Assembly (NCBI GenBank): GCA_019096155.1 | Contig: JAHCVI010000001.1 | Coordinates: 8,618,001-8,682,000 of the forward strand | Direction: 5' to 3' | Length of the DNA stretch: 64,000 bases | DNA from: Staphylotrichum longicolle | Lineage: Eukaryota > Ascomycota > Sordariomycetes > Sordariales > Chaetomiaceae | Shown: positions 32,636 through 43,016 of the stretch, piece after piece | Layout of the letters: every line of letters starts with the position of its first letter | Numbering within the stretch: the stretch's first letter is position 1 | Program-made: the position numbers and the translations under genes | The notes under the pieces: generated by a model | What the model was told of the DNA's origin: nothing | What the model saw: only the letters and a program-made list of their open reading frames with translations | Database searches by the model: none

Positions 32636-34322
32636 CTATTGGGTCCCGTAGCGCTCAATGATCCTGGCGACACGCTCGGCGAGCTCGTTGGCTTCGGAGC
32701 GCGTGGCGGCCTCAGCGTAGACGCGGCAGGCGTTCTCAGTGCCGCTGGCGCGGGCAAACGAGCGCGCATCCTTGTACTTCTTAACCGCCTGATCGATCTC
32801 ATCTTGAGCGCCATCAGGGCGCGACAAGCGGCGTTCGGCATCGGTCGTCTGGAACAAGTCCTTGTTGCCGACCTCGACACGCACGAGGCGGTTGGGCAGG
32901 TCCGCGTACGTCATGGCCCAGTCGCGCAGCGTCCAGTTCTTGTGAGCGAGGATGACTTCGACCATGAGCATGTCCGAGATGGCATCGCCGACGGTCTGGT
33001 TAATCAGGTCGCCAAGGGCAGCCAGCGTGTCGAGCGCGTCCTTTTGCGCGGGCGACTGCGGCTCCTTCTTCTGGAAGGCGCTGAGGGCGTCCGGAGAGAA
33101 GAGCACCGTTCCGTGGCCGTTGGCCTCAAAGTACACACCAATGTCGAATCCCTGAGCCACATGGTGGAGGTGCTTCACGCCAGTCGGGGTGCAGATGACG
33201 GGCAACTTCAGATGCTGCGAGATGTAGTTTGTGCTGGCGCCGTTGGCGTAAGCGGTTTGGACGACACCAATGCGAAGATCTTCCTTGAGTCCGGCGCTCT
33301 CGACCAGGTCGCCGATGAAGGACGCGGCAAGCGACGAGATGCGGTCGCCATCGAGCATGACGAAGCCGCTCTCTGGGTCGAACCAGTAGTAGATCAGCCG
33401 ATCGGCGTCGCCGTCCAGTGAGCAGCACCTGACGCCGGGCTGGGGTTTGGGGGAAGGAGGAGCTCTTTGCTTCGTCTTGACAAAATCGGCGCCGCACTTG
33501 CAACAGAGTTAGCAAGGTCCCGGTGGAAAGAAGTGGCATACGTACGTCGAGGTTGAGAACCTCAGGCCGGAGCACATCGTCGTTCACGACTTTGACATCA
33601 AACCCAACTTTGTCCTTGGGAATGTACTTGAGGAACTCGGAGAGCTTGGGGCCGCCGACGCCATTCGCGCAGTCCACGACCAGGCTCCCGTTGATCCTCC
33701 TGCCCTTTATAGCGCGGACAAATGCCTCAGACAACTTCTCGTAGTACCCAGCCTCGCTGACCTTTCCGTATGCCAACGGAGTGCCCTCGCTGTTGGTTGC
33801 GCGCACAAGATAGTGCAGCTGGGGTGTGGTGAGGATCTTGAAGTCGTTGGGCTCGGTGTTGGTGGCCTCGAGGGCAGCTGCGAGAGCCGTGACCAGCTTG
33901 TGGCCCGATGGCCTCGTGTCGCGGCCGTAGACAACCTTGGCAGAGATCTTGAGGTCGATCTTGAGGTCCGTGGCCAACCGGTTGTAGATGTTGACGAGGT
34001 CCTCGTCGCTTGGAGCGTTGACCAAGGCGGTGGCATAACGCTCCCAGTCCTGCTCGAGCATTTCGCCCAAGGGGTCGACGATCTTGACGCCATTGTCCAC
34101 GGCCGGGTTGTGGCTCGCGGTGATCATAACACCGATCGCCTGGCCGTTAAGCTTGCGGCTACGGAGAGAGGCAAGAAGACCGACGCGGAACGTGATACCC
34201 TCGAGCAGATCGGCCTTCATACGGAAGCCCGCGGTGCCATAGTTGTAGAACTGGCCCTTGGGAAGCGGCACAATGGGGTGCTTGGCCGAGGCGGCCAGAA
34301 TCGCCTTGTCGTGGTTCTCCAT
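32636..34322 (-). CDS. PCM1: phosphoacetylglucosamine mutase
   Basis: Converts GlcNAc-6-phosphate to GlcNAc-1-phosphate, the step before UDP-GlcNAc, and so feeds chitin, N-glycan and GPI synthesis in the cytosol. Exons are 34322-33546 and 33496-32636, giving 545 residues (human AGM1 has 542). The phosphoserine loop is TASHNP with S70. The metal-binding loop LDGDADRLIYY lies just after the intron. The C-terminal phosphate-binding loop is RASGTENACRVYAEA. All are intact. The 49-nt intron has a GTACGT donor, a GCTAAC branch site and an AAG acceptor. It is divergent from MUS81 with 687 nt between the starts. Confidence 0.96.
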
Positions 34323-35009
34323 CGAGGATGTGGGTGTGGTGGGTGCACGCTACCTTAGTAGTGATGGGAGCTGGTTGGGGGTTGCGGTGCGGGGTATCGA
34401 GGGAATTTCGAGGTGTGGGCGAAGGACCAGAGCTCTGACGATGCAATTGTTTGTGGCTATGACTCAGATTTAGGCTTTTGAAGTAAGTTGTGAAAGGATC
34501 CTCGGAGAGAAGGAGAAGTCAGGAACCGAGAACGAAGCTGGATTTAGAGGAAGGGACCGGGGAGGGACAGCTGCCCCGCGCCGTTAGTTGCTAGCAAGGT
34601 GGGGGTTAGGGACCTTCCTTGGCATGTGGACAGATGGGGCTAGCCTGATATGGGATAGTGCCCTCGTACTTGCCGGCCCGCATGGCTTGGCACACCTGCT
34701 GAAGGACAAGCGAGTGGAACGCGTCGCTCTGGGAACCACAAGCCCACGCCTGCCTGCTCAACTGCATCAACCATCGACTTGCAAAGCCCGACGGACAAGG
34801 AGAAAGAGATGCATCGACGAAGTGCAATTTGAAAACATCGTTGGGGTCCGATTCTTGGCAATCTTGCAACCTTGCTTTTTTTTTTTCCTTTCTTTTTCTT
34901 TCCGCGCACCTCATTGCTCGACTTTTCATCTTGGCCAAGTCTCCGCTCTTCGTTTATTATTGACTTTCCCCCTTTCCCCCGATTCTTGCTCCGAGGCTGT
35001 GCCCTCCCA
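34323..35009. other. divergent promoter region PCM1 / MUS81
   Basis: Contains a long T/C tract at 34872-34912 about 100-140 nt before the MUS81 start, typical of nucleosome-depleted fungal promoters. No gene. Confidence 0.55.
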
Positions 35010-36797
35010 ATGTCTCAGACCACGTGTGCCAACCCTTTGCTTCTCGAGTGGGTCAAAGAGTGGTGGGAGACTGCCCGAGAACGCAATTCCAAGGGCGTCA
35101 CCACCTACAAGCATGCCTACGACTCGCTCAAGGCCTGCCCCATCACTTTCGAACACCCGTCGTCGCTTCAGCAGCTGAAGGGGTTCGGCCCGAAACTGTG
35201 CGAGCGGCTTACTGAGAAGCTCAGGGAGCATTGTGAGGAGAATGGCATTCCCATGCCGCCCCATCCGGGGTCGAAAAAGCGAGCCGGCAAATCAAATGCG
35301 GGCGAGGACGACGGGGAGGATGGACCAGCGCGCCCGGCTAAGAAGGCAAAGAAGCCCAAGGCTTATGTGCCCGCCTACCGATCCGGTGCATATGCGCTGG
35401 TGGTTGCGCTGTCGAACGCAGGAGGGGAGCGTGTGGGGATGACCAAGACCGAGCTGATCGAGGAGGCTCAGCCGCACTGCGACTCGTCCTTCTCAGCCCC
35501 GACGGATCCCACCAAGTTCTACACGGCGTGGAACTCGATGAAGACGCTGCTGCAAAAGGAGCTCGTCTACGAGCGGGGCCGGCCCCTGAAGAGGTATGCC
35601 CTGACGGATGAGGGCTGGGAGATCGCCAACAGAATCCGGGATACCGCTGTCCCCAAAACTAGCACAGGCGATGTGAACCCAACCACCGCCGTTCCAGGGC
35701 CAAGTAGACCAGCTGCGTTGCATTCGGCAAATTCCCGGCCAACAACAGCTTCCGCAGTGGTGCTTGACGACGACGATGACATTGTCCCCCAACCACGGAC
35801 AGACACAGAATTTGGAGACGTAGTCGCCGACGGGGCCGTCGCCCCTGATTCGGCAGAGTTACCATCATTTACGCCGATCAGACTGGCTCCTGGTTCCTTC
35901 ACCGTCGAACTGATCCTCGACAACCGCGAGGTCAGAGCCAAGACGGACCGAGACTACATGCAGGAGGAGCTTACCAAGCGGGGAGTCAAGCCCACCGTGC
36001 GCGCTCTTGAGCTTGGAGACGCTCTCTGGGTGGCGCGATGCAAGCAAACAGGTTGGTTAGCCCAGCAGGGCGCAGAAGGCGACGAGGTAGTTCTTGACTG
36101 GATCTTGGAGCGGAAGCGGTTGGACGACTTGCTCGGGTCTCTGCGGGACGGGCGATTCCACGAGCAAAAGTTTCGGTTGCGGAGATCCGGGGTGAAGAAT
36201 GTCGTCTACCTCGTCGAGGAGATTAGCATGGACGCGGCATACTTCCAGAAGTACGAGGAAGCAGTGCAGTCAGCCATGGCATCGATGCAAGTAGTCAACG
36301 GCTACTTTCTGAAGAGGACGCAGAAGATGGACGACACGATCCGCTATCTGGCGTCCATGACGAGGATGCTCAAGTCGGTCTACGAGAAGAGGTATCTCGA
36401 CGTGATACCCACCAGGGTCCTGACGACTAAAAACTACCTGCCCTTGCTGAAACATCTCCGCGGGACGCAGCCGTCGGCCAGCCACCACATCAGCTACCCA
36501 GCGTTTGCGTCACTCGCGTCCAAGTCAAACAACATGGCACTGCGGGACTTGTTTCTGAAAATGCTGATGTGCTCCAAGGGCGTGACTGGAGAGAAGGCAA
36601 TCGAGATTCAGAAGGTCTGGAAGACGCCGAACGAGTTTGTCAGGGCCTTTGAGCGCTGTGGCCCAGGAGAAGAGGGTAAGAGACGCAAGATGGACCTCGT
36701 CTCGAGCAAGCTGGGGCACCTGGTCGGGCGCAAGAAGATAACCAAGCCAGTGAGCCAGAAGCTGGCGGAGGTGTGGGCGGATGTTGATGCCCAGTGA
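35010..36797 (+). CDS. MUS81: crossover junction endonuclease MUS81
   Basis: Catalytic subunit of the MUS81-EME1 structure-specific endonuclease, acting on stalled forks and recombination intermediates in the nucleus. 595 residues, single exon; the ATG at 35010 is the first in the frame. N-terminal helix-hairpin-helix (LLLEWVKEWWETA to LQQLKGFGPKLCERL), a basic linker (PAKKAKKPK), a winged-helix region (about 130-210), a variable Ser/Thr/Asp linker, then the ERCC4 nuclease domain from about residue 300 (ELILDNREVRAKTDRD). The signature ERKRLDD is at residues 367-373, intact. A C-terminal double helix-hairpin-helix follows. Convergent with RIB5; the stops are only 138 nt apart. Confidence 0.96.
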   Translation: MSQTTCANPLLLEWVKEWWETARERNSKGVTTYKHAYDSLKACPITFEHPSSLQQLKGFGPKLCERLTEKLREHCEENGIPMPPHPGSKKRAGKSNAGEDDGEDGPARPAKKAKKPKAYVPAYRSGAYALVVALSNAGGERVGMTKTELIEEAQPHCDSSFSAPTDPTKFYTAWNSMKTLLQKELVYERGRPLKRYALTDEGWEIANRIRDTAVPKTSTGDVNPTTAVPGPSRPAALHSANSRPTTASAVVLDDDDDIVPQPRTDTEFGDVVADGAVAPDSAELPSFTPIRLAPGSFTVELILDNREVRAKTDRDYMQEELTKRGVKPTVRALELGDALWVARCKQTGWLAQQGAEGDEVVLDWILERKRLDDLLGSLRDGRFHEQKFRLRRSGVKNVVYLVEEISMDAAYFQKYEEAVQSAMASMQVVNGYFLKRTQKMDDTIRYLASMTRMLKSVYEKRYLDVIPTRVLTTKNYLPLLKHLRGTQPSASHHISYPAFASLASKSNNMALRDLFLKMLMCSKGVTGEKAIEIQKVWKTPNEFVRAFERCGPGEEGKRRKMDLVSSKLGHLVGRKKITKPVSQKLAEVWADVDAQ

Positions 36798-36935
36798 TTT
36801 TAAGAGGAGTTTTCCCGATCCCATCAGGCAACATCTAGATACCCCCTATGACATACGAATAATTGAAAGAAAAAGAAGAACATCACACACCACTTTTAAG
36901 CGCTCGACCCCTTTACGCAGAAGAACCCCCCTTCA

Positions 36936-37682
36936 CTACCCTCTCAACGATCTTGCCCAACCACCCGCCCCCTCCCCCTCACTCAGCCCAGCCAGATACC
37001 CCTGCAGGCTCTTCTCGACGTACTTGGCCGTCATGTCCACCTCGACATTGATGGTCTCGCCCACCTGCTTGGCCGCGGTCACGATGCGCTCCTGCGTGTA
37101 CGCGATGAGCATCACCTCCCACCACCCTTCGGCGTCGTCCACCTTGGTGACGGTCAGGCTCGCGCCGTCGAGCGCGATGAAGCCCTTGTAGACGACGTAC
37201 CGCAGCACCTCCCTGTTGGCGGGCCGGAACCGGAAGGTGACGGCGTTGCCGTCGGGCGTGCGCGCCAGGATCGTCGCCGTCGTGTCCACGTGGCCCTGCA
37301 CGAAGTGGCCGCCCATGCGCGTGTCGGCGCGCACCGCGCGCTCGAGGTTCACGCGCGAGGCGGTCGTCAGCGCGCCGAGGTTGGTCAGGCGCAGCGTCTC
37401 CGGGGCGATGCCGACGGTGAAGGACGGGGTCGGGCCGTCCGCGGTGAAGGAGGTCACGGTCAGGCAGACGCCGTTGACGGCGATGGAGTCGCCGAGGTGG
37501 GCGTCGGAGAGGAGCGGGGAGGTGGGGGGGAGGGTGATGGTCAGGGAGGTGCCGCCGGTGGAGTCGGAGGGGTTGAGTTCGGCGACGGCTAGAGGGGGGG
37601 GAAGGGGTTAGTGATGGGGTTTTGTCAAGGTGGGAGACCGGGGGGACGTACTGCCTATCTCTTCTACTATGCCGGTGAACAT
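36936..37682 (-). CDS. RIB5: riboflavin synthase alpha chain
   Basis: Last step of riboflavin synthesis: dismutation of two 6,7-dimethyl-8-ribityllumazine molecules to riboflavin. Exons are 37682-37652 and 37588-36936, giving 227 residues. Two lumazine-binding barrels are visible: the N-terminal one starts MFTGIVEEIG and the second starts near GGHFVQGHVD. The 63-nt intron falls after residue 10 (phase 1), with a GTACGT donor, a CACTAAC branch site and a CTAG acceptor. Length fits yeast Rib5 (238). Divergent from the GT17 gene. Confidence 0.96.
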
Positions 37683-38308
37683 GATGAGAATTGGCGTGGT
37701 GGCTGTTGGGTTTTGAGATGTGAGGTGAGCTTGGGGGTGAGAGGCAACAAGTGAGTCGGCGACTTCGGTTGGCCTTCGGCAGTCAAGCTCAGGTGTGGCG
37801 GATGTGGGATTTGGGGATGTTTTGAAATGACCCCAATCTCTGAAGACGAAAAATATCCGTAGAATTTGTGTAACCCAATCCCGGGATATCGAATGGTTTG
37901 ATTCAGTTCCCTTCCATCAAAGCACTGACAGGACTCGGAGTTCGTGGGTAACCGGAGCTCGGAAGTCGGGCTGGTGATAGTGGGGTCAAAGTTCGAGCTC
38001 ACTACCCCGCGACCCACCAAATGTCCCAGGGGCACAGTCAGCCACCCTGAGCTGGCCTAGATTGGGTTAGGGTTACAGCCTAAGCTTTACCAAGCCTGTG
38101 AAGCTTTGCCAAGGACGAGCTTAGCTGACAGGGGCACCCGCTGCAGGCGAGGCAGGCACCTGCATCCTTCACTGGAACGCAGGGGGGCGCTCATCAGGGG
38201 CTGCTGAGCGCACGCGCGCATGCTGACAGAAACTTGCAGACAGGGACGCGCGATCTGCGTCGCCTGCTACCATACCTTCTCTACCATGCACATGCAAGCC
38301 AAACCACC
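37683..38308. other. divergent promoter region RIB5 / GT17
   Basis: About 630 nt. It holds a 13-nt imperfect direct repeat at 38082-38113 and otherwise nothing recognisable. Confidence 0.5.
38082..38113 (+). repeat. 13-nt imperfect direct repeat
   Basis: AAGCTTTACCAAG at 38082-38094 and AAGCTTTGCCAAG at 38101-38113 differ at one base and are spaced 19 nt apart. It could be a pair of transcription-factor sites; this is a guess. Confidence 0.4.
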
Positions 38309-39361
38309 ATGGCGCTCCGGACGAGGCAGCTCTGGCGCTGGGTACGGGTAGCAGCCGTGTTGGGCATCATCTGGTTGGTCCTCAACGTCGCCCACCAGCG
38401 CGACACAGCCTGGCCCTCCTTGTCTTCAGGAGAGGACATCTGCCGCCCGCACGGCTGGAGACCCTTCGTCCCCAAGTCCCCGGACCGCCCGCGCAAGGTC
38501 TACGACCTCATGATGGTCAACACGGAGCTCGACCACCTCGAGATCCGCCTCAACACCACTTGGGACGAGGTCGACTACTTCGTCCTGGTCGAGGGCCGCA
38601 AGACCTTCACCGGCCTCGACAAGCCGCTCACCCTCAAGGCCAACCTCGCCCACTTCACCCCCTACCTCTCCAAGATCATCTACCACGAGATCACCTACCC
38701 GCCTAACTTCCGCCCCCGGACCCCCTGGGACATGGAAGACCACCAGCGCAACGCCATGCTCACCCAGGTCTTCCCCCGCCTCCGCGACGCCCAAGCGCCG
38801 CAGCACGGCGACGTGCTCGTCGTGTCCGACGTCGACGAGATCCCGCGCCCGTCCACGCTGCGCCTGCTCCGGTCCTGCGTCTTCCCGCGCCGCACCACCC
38901 TCTCCTCCCGTTTTTATTATTATTCCTTCCAGTGGCTGCACCGCGGCGCCGAGTGGCCCCACCCGCAGGCCACCTTCTACCAGGGCCCCCGCAAGACCCT
39001 GCGGCCCAACGACCTGCGCATCGCCGACGGCGGCGTGTGGCCGTTCCGCGAGTGGGAGAAGGGCGCCGTCGCCAACGCCAGCTGGCACTGCTCGTCGTGC
39101 TTCGCGACCATGGGCGAGCTGCTGGGCAAGATGGCGTCCTTCTCGCACACGAGCATGAACGCGGAGCCGTTCCGGGAGAGGCGCCGGATCGCCGAGCGGG
39201 TGCGCGCGGGGAGGGACCTGTGGGATCGCGCGGGGGAGGTGTACGACCGCGTCGAGGGGAATGAGGACATGCCGCGGTTTTTGCTGGAAAACCGCGAGAG
39301 GTTTGGGTATATGTTGGATAGGGACGGGGCGAATGCTGGGTTTGTGGATTATGAGGGGTAG
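38309..39361 (+). CDS. glycosyltransferase family 17 protein (GnT-III-like)
   Basis: Predicted type II Golgi membrane glycosyltransferase of CAZy family GT17, related to beta-1,4-mannosyl-glycoprotein N-acetylglucosaminyltransferase. 350 residues, single exon, first ATG at 38309 (context ACCACCATGG). The transmembrane anchor is at about residues 14-28 (VAAVLGIIWLVLNVA). The luminal part has YDLMMVNTELDHLEIRL, VDYFVLVEGRKTFTG and the acidic DxD-type site SDVDEIPRP, all typical of GT17. The real acceptor in fungi is not established, so the GnT-III name is by family only. Confidence 0.9.
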   Translation: MALRTRQLWRWVRVAAVLGIIWLVLNVAHQRDTAWPSLSSGEDICRPHGWRPFVPKSPDRPRKVYDLMMVNTELDHLEIRLNTTWDEVDYFVLVEGRKTFTGLDKPLTLKANLAHFTPYLSKIIYHEITYPPNFRPRTPWDMEDHQRNAMLTQVFPRLRDAQAPQHGDVLVVSDVDEIPRPSTLRLLRSCVFPRRTTLSSRFYYYSFQWLHRGAEWPHPQATFYQGPRKTLRPNDLRIADGGVWPFREWEKGAVANASWHCSSCFATMGELLGKMASFSHTSMNAEPFRERRRIAERVRAGRDLWDRAGEVYDRVEGNEDMPRFLLENRERFGYMLDRDGANAGFVDYEG

Positions 39362-40118
39362 AGAGGGACGGGATGGGATGGTAGAGGCCGGGGTGGCCTG
39401 GATTACGATGGCGAGGTGTGGCTGGGTGGCATTGGACAGATGAGGTGTTGTTTGGGTGGGAACTTGGATAGATGCCCGCGCAGGTGGGTGATGTTTTACG
39501 ATGTTTCCCCCTGTGGTCTGGGAAGGGTGGCATGTGGATATGCCGTGACACATGGACGGGGAAGGTGCATTGGATGCAGTTACTGTTGCATTTTTGGATT
39601 CCTGTCGGTAAGTGGATTTCAATACCGTTTCACAGAAAACCTTAGGGTTATTTGCTGACACGTTTGTAGAGTGAGGATGATACCCCTTTGTCCATTTGGC
39701 ATATTAAAATTATATACTTTTGTCAAACAGTTCCACGCAGTCGCAAATGGCCCCGTCGTCATCGCCTCAACCCGGCCAGCTTCGGGTGACGGCTCGTCAA
39801 TGCCGCGGGGAAGCAAAGGAGCGAGGTGTTAAAGAGCGGACTGGTGTTGCGAGTTGCGTGGGGGGTGGAATGAGGTACGATGAAATGAAGTGTACCGTCG
39901 TGGCTCGTTCAGTTGGCGTGTGATAGCTTGGCAAGTAAGCATCTTCCCTGCATTGATATCTCGTATTCCGTTCCGTGCTCCCACAACCTTTCACCTTCTC
40001 TCCCTATCTTCCCACAACGCCCCTTTTTTCCTTCTATCATGGTAATTCCTGATCATTGTCCGTAACACGTCTCCCATTCGTCCCGTACATCATTGAGCAA
40101 ACATTCTGACTCTGCCAT
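39362..40118. other. convergent intergenic region
   Basis: Between the GT17 and CFEM 3' ends. No coding frame or repeat of note; T/C-rich at about 39990-40040. Confidence 0.45.
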
Positions 40119-40938
40119 TTACAGCATCGCAAGACCAAGCAACGCAGCCACGGCAAGGCCCAGCTGCGCCTTCGACTGGGACGCCGCCCCCGGGACGACG
40201 GAGGATGTCGCACCGCCGCCTGGGGAGCTCTGAGTAGGGCTGCCGCCACCGCCGCCGCCGCCAGTAGCGCTGCCAGAAGCGCTGCCAGTAGCGCTGCCGC
40301 CTGCGCTACCTCCACCGCCGCCGCCAGTGGCACTGCTGCCGCCGCTGGCACCACCGCTAGCACCACCGCTGGCACTACCAGTCGCGCTGCCGCCGCCGGC
40401 GCTGCTGCCGCCACCACCGGCGCCTCCGGTCGCGGTCTCGGTCGTGGTCGGCGCCGGGGGCTGTGGTACCGTGGAAGGCGGCACCGAGGGAGTGGGTTGG
40501 GGCGGAGTCGGGACAATGGAACCACCCGAAGGGCTCGAGACGGCGCCGGCACCGGCGGGTACACCGTTGACGCAGTCACAGACTGGGCAAAATGGTCAGC
40601 TTCAAGACTAATTCTCTTTCGAACCGATCCTCTCGGGGAGAAAGGGTTGCAATAAGATGTTGCGTACCGGCGGCAGCACCGTCGATGACGGCCTGGAACT
40701 CGGCCGCGGCGCACGAGGAGGCGACGCAGGACTCGATGGCGGCGTACAGGGCGGCCTGCTGCTTGCACTGGCACTCAAAGTCGACGCCGCTGCAGCCGAT
40801 CTGGATGGCGCCGTTGATAAAGCATTGCTGTGCGCAGACGGGGATGGAGGAGAGCGCCACGGGGGTGCAGGCTTCGCCGGTGGCGCGGGCGCTAGCAGCG
40901 AAGAGCGCAACCAGCAGCTGGGCTGTTGAGGTCTTCAT
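40119..40938 (-). CDS. CFEM-domain GPI-anchored protein
   Basis: Fungal surface protein of 244 residues; exons 40938-40668 and 40582-40119. Signal peptide about residues 1-19. The CFEM domain has the eight-cysteine pattern at C24, C35, C39, C49, C56, C58, C71 and C76, including CAQQC and ECQC. A CDC pair follows the 85-nt intron. Next come a Pro/Thr stalk, a long Gly/Ser/Ala repeat region (about 140-200) and a hydrophobic GPI signal ending LGLAML. CFEM proteins act in haem/iron uptake, adhesion or signalling. The key CFEM aspartate lies in GCSGVDFEC, as expected if it binds haem, but function is not established here. Confidence 0.93.
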
Positions 40939-41018
40939 CGTTTCGGCAGAGTGGTGAAGGAATCGCTCGGGTGTGGTCGCTGTCGGCGGCTTTGTCGTTG
41001 CAGGTTGCGCGAAGAAGC

Positions 41019-41044
41019 TGAGGTGAGGTGAGATGAGGTGAGAC
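41019..41044 (+). repeat. GAGGTGAGGTGA-type simple repeat
   Basis: Four GAGGTGA/GAGATGA-like units in a row, about 80-105 nt upstream of the CFEM start codon. A similar run occurs at 19714-19730 at the end of the coiled-coil gene. Confidence 0.5.
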
Positions 41045-42804
41045 GGGGTGTTTGTCGGTGGAAATATACTGTCGGTTTGTGAGTCGGAGGAGGCAAGAAG
41101 TCTCGAAGAGTTCGCCAGGTCTTGGTATCAAGAGGCCATGCTGGCCCCAGCCCGCCAACAACCGTCATCTCGCCCACATCGACCCACACTCTTGCTGTCA
41201 ACGGTCAACACGGATGGATGAGTGGGCCGGCGAGTACGAAGAGCTTGCCTTGGAGCTGCCGTGGAGCTGGACCAACCATGGCAAGGCGGGACGGGAGGGA
41301 GGGAGGCCAGGCCTCGAATTTCACATGTACAGTGTGTTACCGAGCCCTGCGAGCCCAGCCCAGCTCTTCTGGCCTATGGGATCGTCACTCCGCCCGACTT
41401 TGGTGTCGACCAACCCGGCATCCTTTCCGGTCTGGGGAAGGGACGCGGGATGCGCACAGGGATGGCTGTCAACCAGGGGTATTGAGGCAAAGAATGACGA
41501 TGTCGTTTCTTCCAAGCCGGGAGCTCGATTGATTGAGCCTCCTTATCTGTTCATCTGTGATCTCTCGATAATATCAGCCATGTATCATTGGTATATTGTC
41601 TCGAGAATGTTTCATCGTACAGCTTGGAGGCGTTGGTGGTATGGTGTCCACTCCCCCTGGCTGTCTGGACAGCGCTTGCCTGTCGAGAACGAGGTCGATG
41701 AGCGCATCCCGCCAGATTAGGATTTGTTCGTGTTCTCAAAATACCTGCCACTCCCCACTTACACGGGGATGTGCTTACAGCTCGAGAGCCCCGCGTGGTG
41801 GGGTTGAGTTAGTGTGAAAACCGGTTCCTGGTTTCCTGCGGAACCACACCGCCATTGGCCTGTCCTCAGCCTTCGCCGAGGCACAGCAGGCCGGCAGGGC
41901 GTTGTAGCATCTGATCGGGAGGCCGTCTTGGCAACTGGATTTGCGGTGCACCAGCCTCAGGATGCCACAGACAGCCACAGAACAAAGTCGAGATTTACGC
42001 ATCATGTTTGGCGGTGCCCGACTTGGCCTGATCAGTCCACAAACGGCGCCCCGGAGCGCCAGATCTCCCTCTCGGCCACATTCCGGAGCGAGAGCGAGAT
42101 GGTGGCGCGAGTCGTCGTCGCTGCAGAGTTTGCGAAGAAGGTACGCACGACTGACCCCTCTCGCCCGTATTCCTGTGACGATTGTTGAGGATAGTGGAGA
42201 AATCTTGTTTTTGGTTCCTGAAATAACCCTTCTAATGGATACGGGTCCTCGGTCAGACGCGAGTTATTGGGAAGCCAAAGCTGACGGATCTGCATTTGTT
42301 CGTTGGATTGCCACGTCTCCTGTCCGTCCAATGCGTCGTTTGGTAGGAACATGGTGTCCTTCTCGTGCAGGTGGCCCGGAGTGTCAGCAAAAGGCCGAGA
42401 TCGGGTCCGGGAGACGGGTGGGCGCATTGATGCCGGCCCGGCCCGGGTCTGAGCTTCGGCTCCGGATCTGTGCCAGCTGTGATTCGTGCCAGTGTTGCTG
42501 ACTCTTCACTCTATCCCAGACATCAATCGATGCGAAATGGTCTATGCTAAAGCGCATGGTGTGTGACGACGAGAGTCATAGCTCAACAAACTTGGCCGTT
42601 TGCAGCTAGATTGATTGCGTGCGTGACTGAAGGGAGAAGGTGCGCCCTTGGATGCCACAAAAATGCCACAAGAAGGGGAGCGGGAGCTGCCAATCAAAGC
42701 CACGCCAGGCCGCTATCACCACTCAGCGCCCGATGGCCCCGATCTCCCCGCACATGCCCCTCAACGCAACAGTGACCTCAGTTGACTTTAGTGTGAAGGA
42801 GCTC

Positions 42805-42834
42805 AGCTGGAGCTGGAGCTGGAGCTGGAGCTGG
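42805..42834 (+). repeat. hexanucleotide repeat (AGCTGG)5
   Basis: Five exact tandem copies of AGCTGG, 180-210 nt upstream of the pyroglutamyl peptidase start, probably in its promoter or 5' UTR. Confidence 0.9.
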
Positions 42835-43016
42835 CGACGTCTTATCCACCCCCCAATCCCCAATTCCTCCTCCATTCCAAGGCGGTCCCTCCGCACGCGA
42901 CAACTGCACAGCCGACAACTGCGGGGTTCCAGAACAATACACAGCGAAACAGTCCGAGACAAGAACACCAAACAATCCTTGGGTACCACAGCAGAGCCCA
43001 CTCTCATCCGCCCACC

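Larger units (their letters stand above)
40939..43016. other. long divergent intergenic region CFEM / pyroglutamyl peptidase
   Basis: About 2.1 kb. Open frames up to 222 codons (near 41052-41720) lack domains and conserved features. It contains a GAGGTGA-type repeat at 41019-41044 and a hexamer repeat at 42805-42834. No gene is supported. Confidence 0.45.

Noticed and set aside
38426..39661. 411-codon open frame antisense to the GT17 gene
   Set aside because: The sense strand carries a clear family protein; this frame is a shadow.
41052..41720. 222-codon open frame in the CFEM upstream region
   Set aside because: No conserved features; overlaps other equally open frames.
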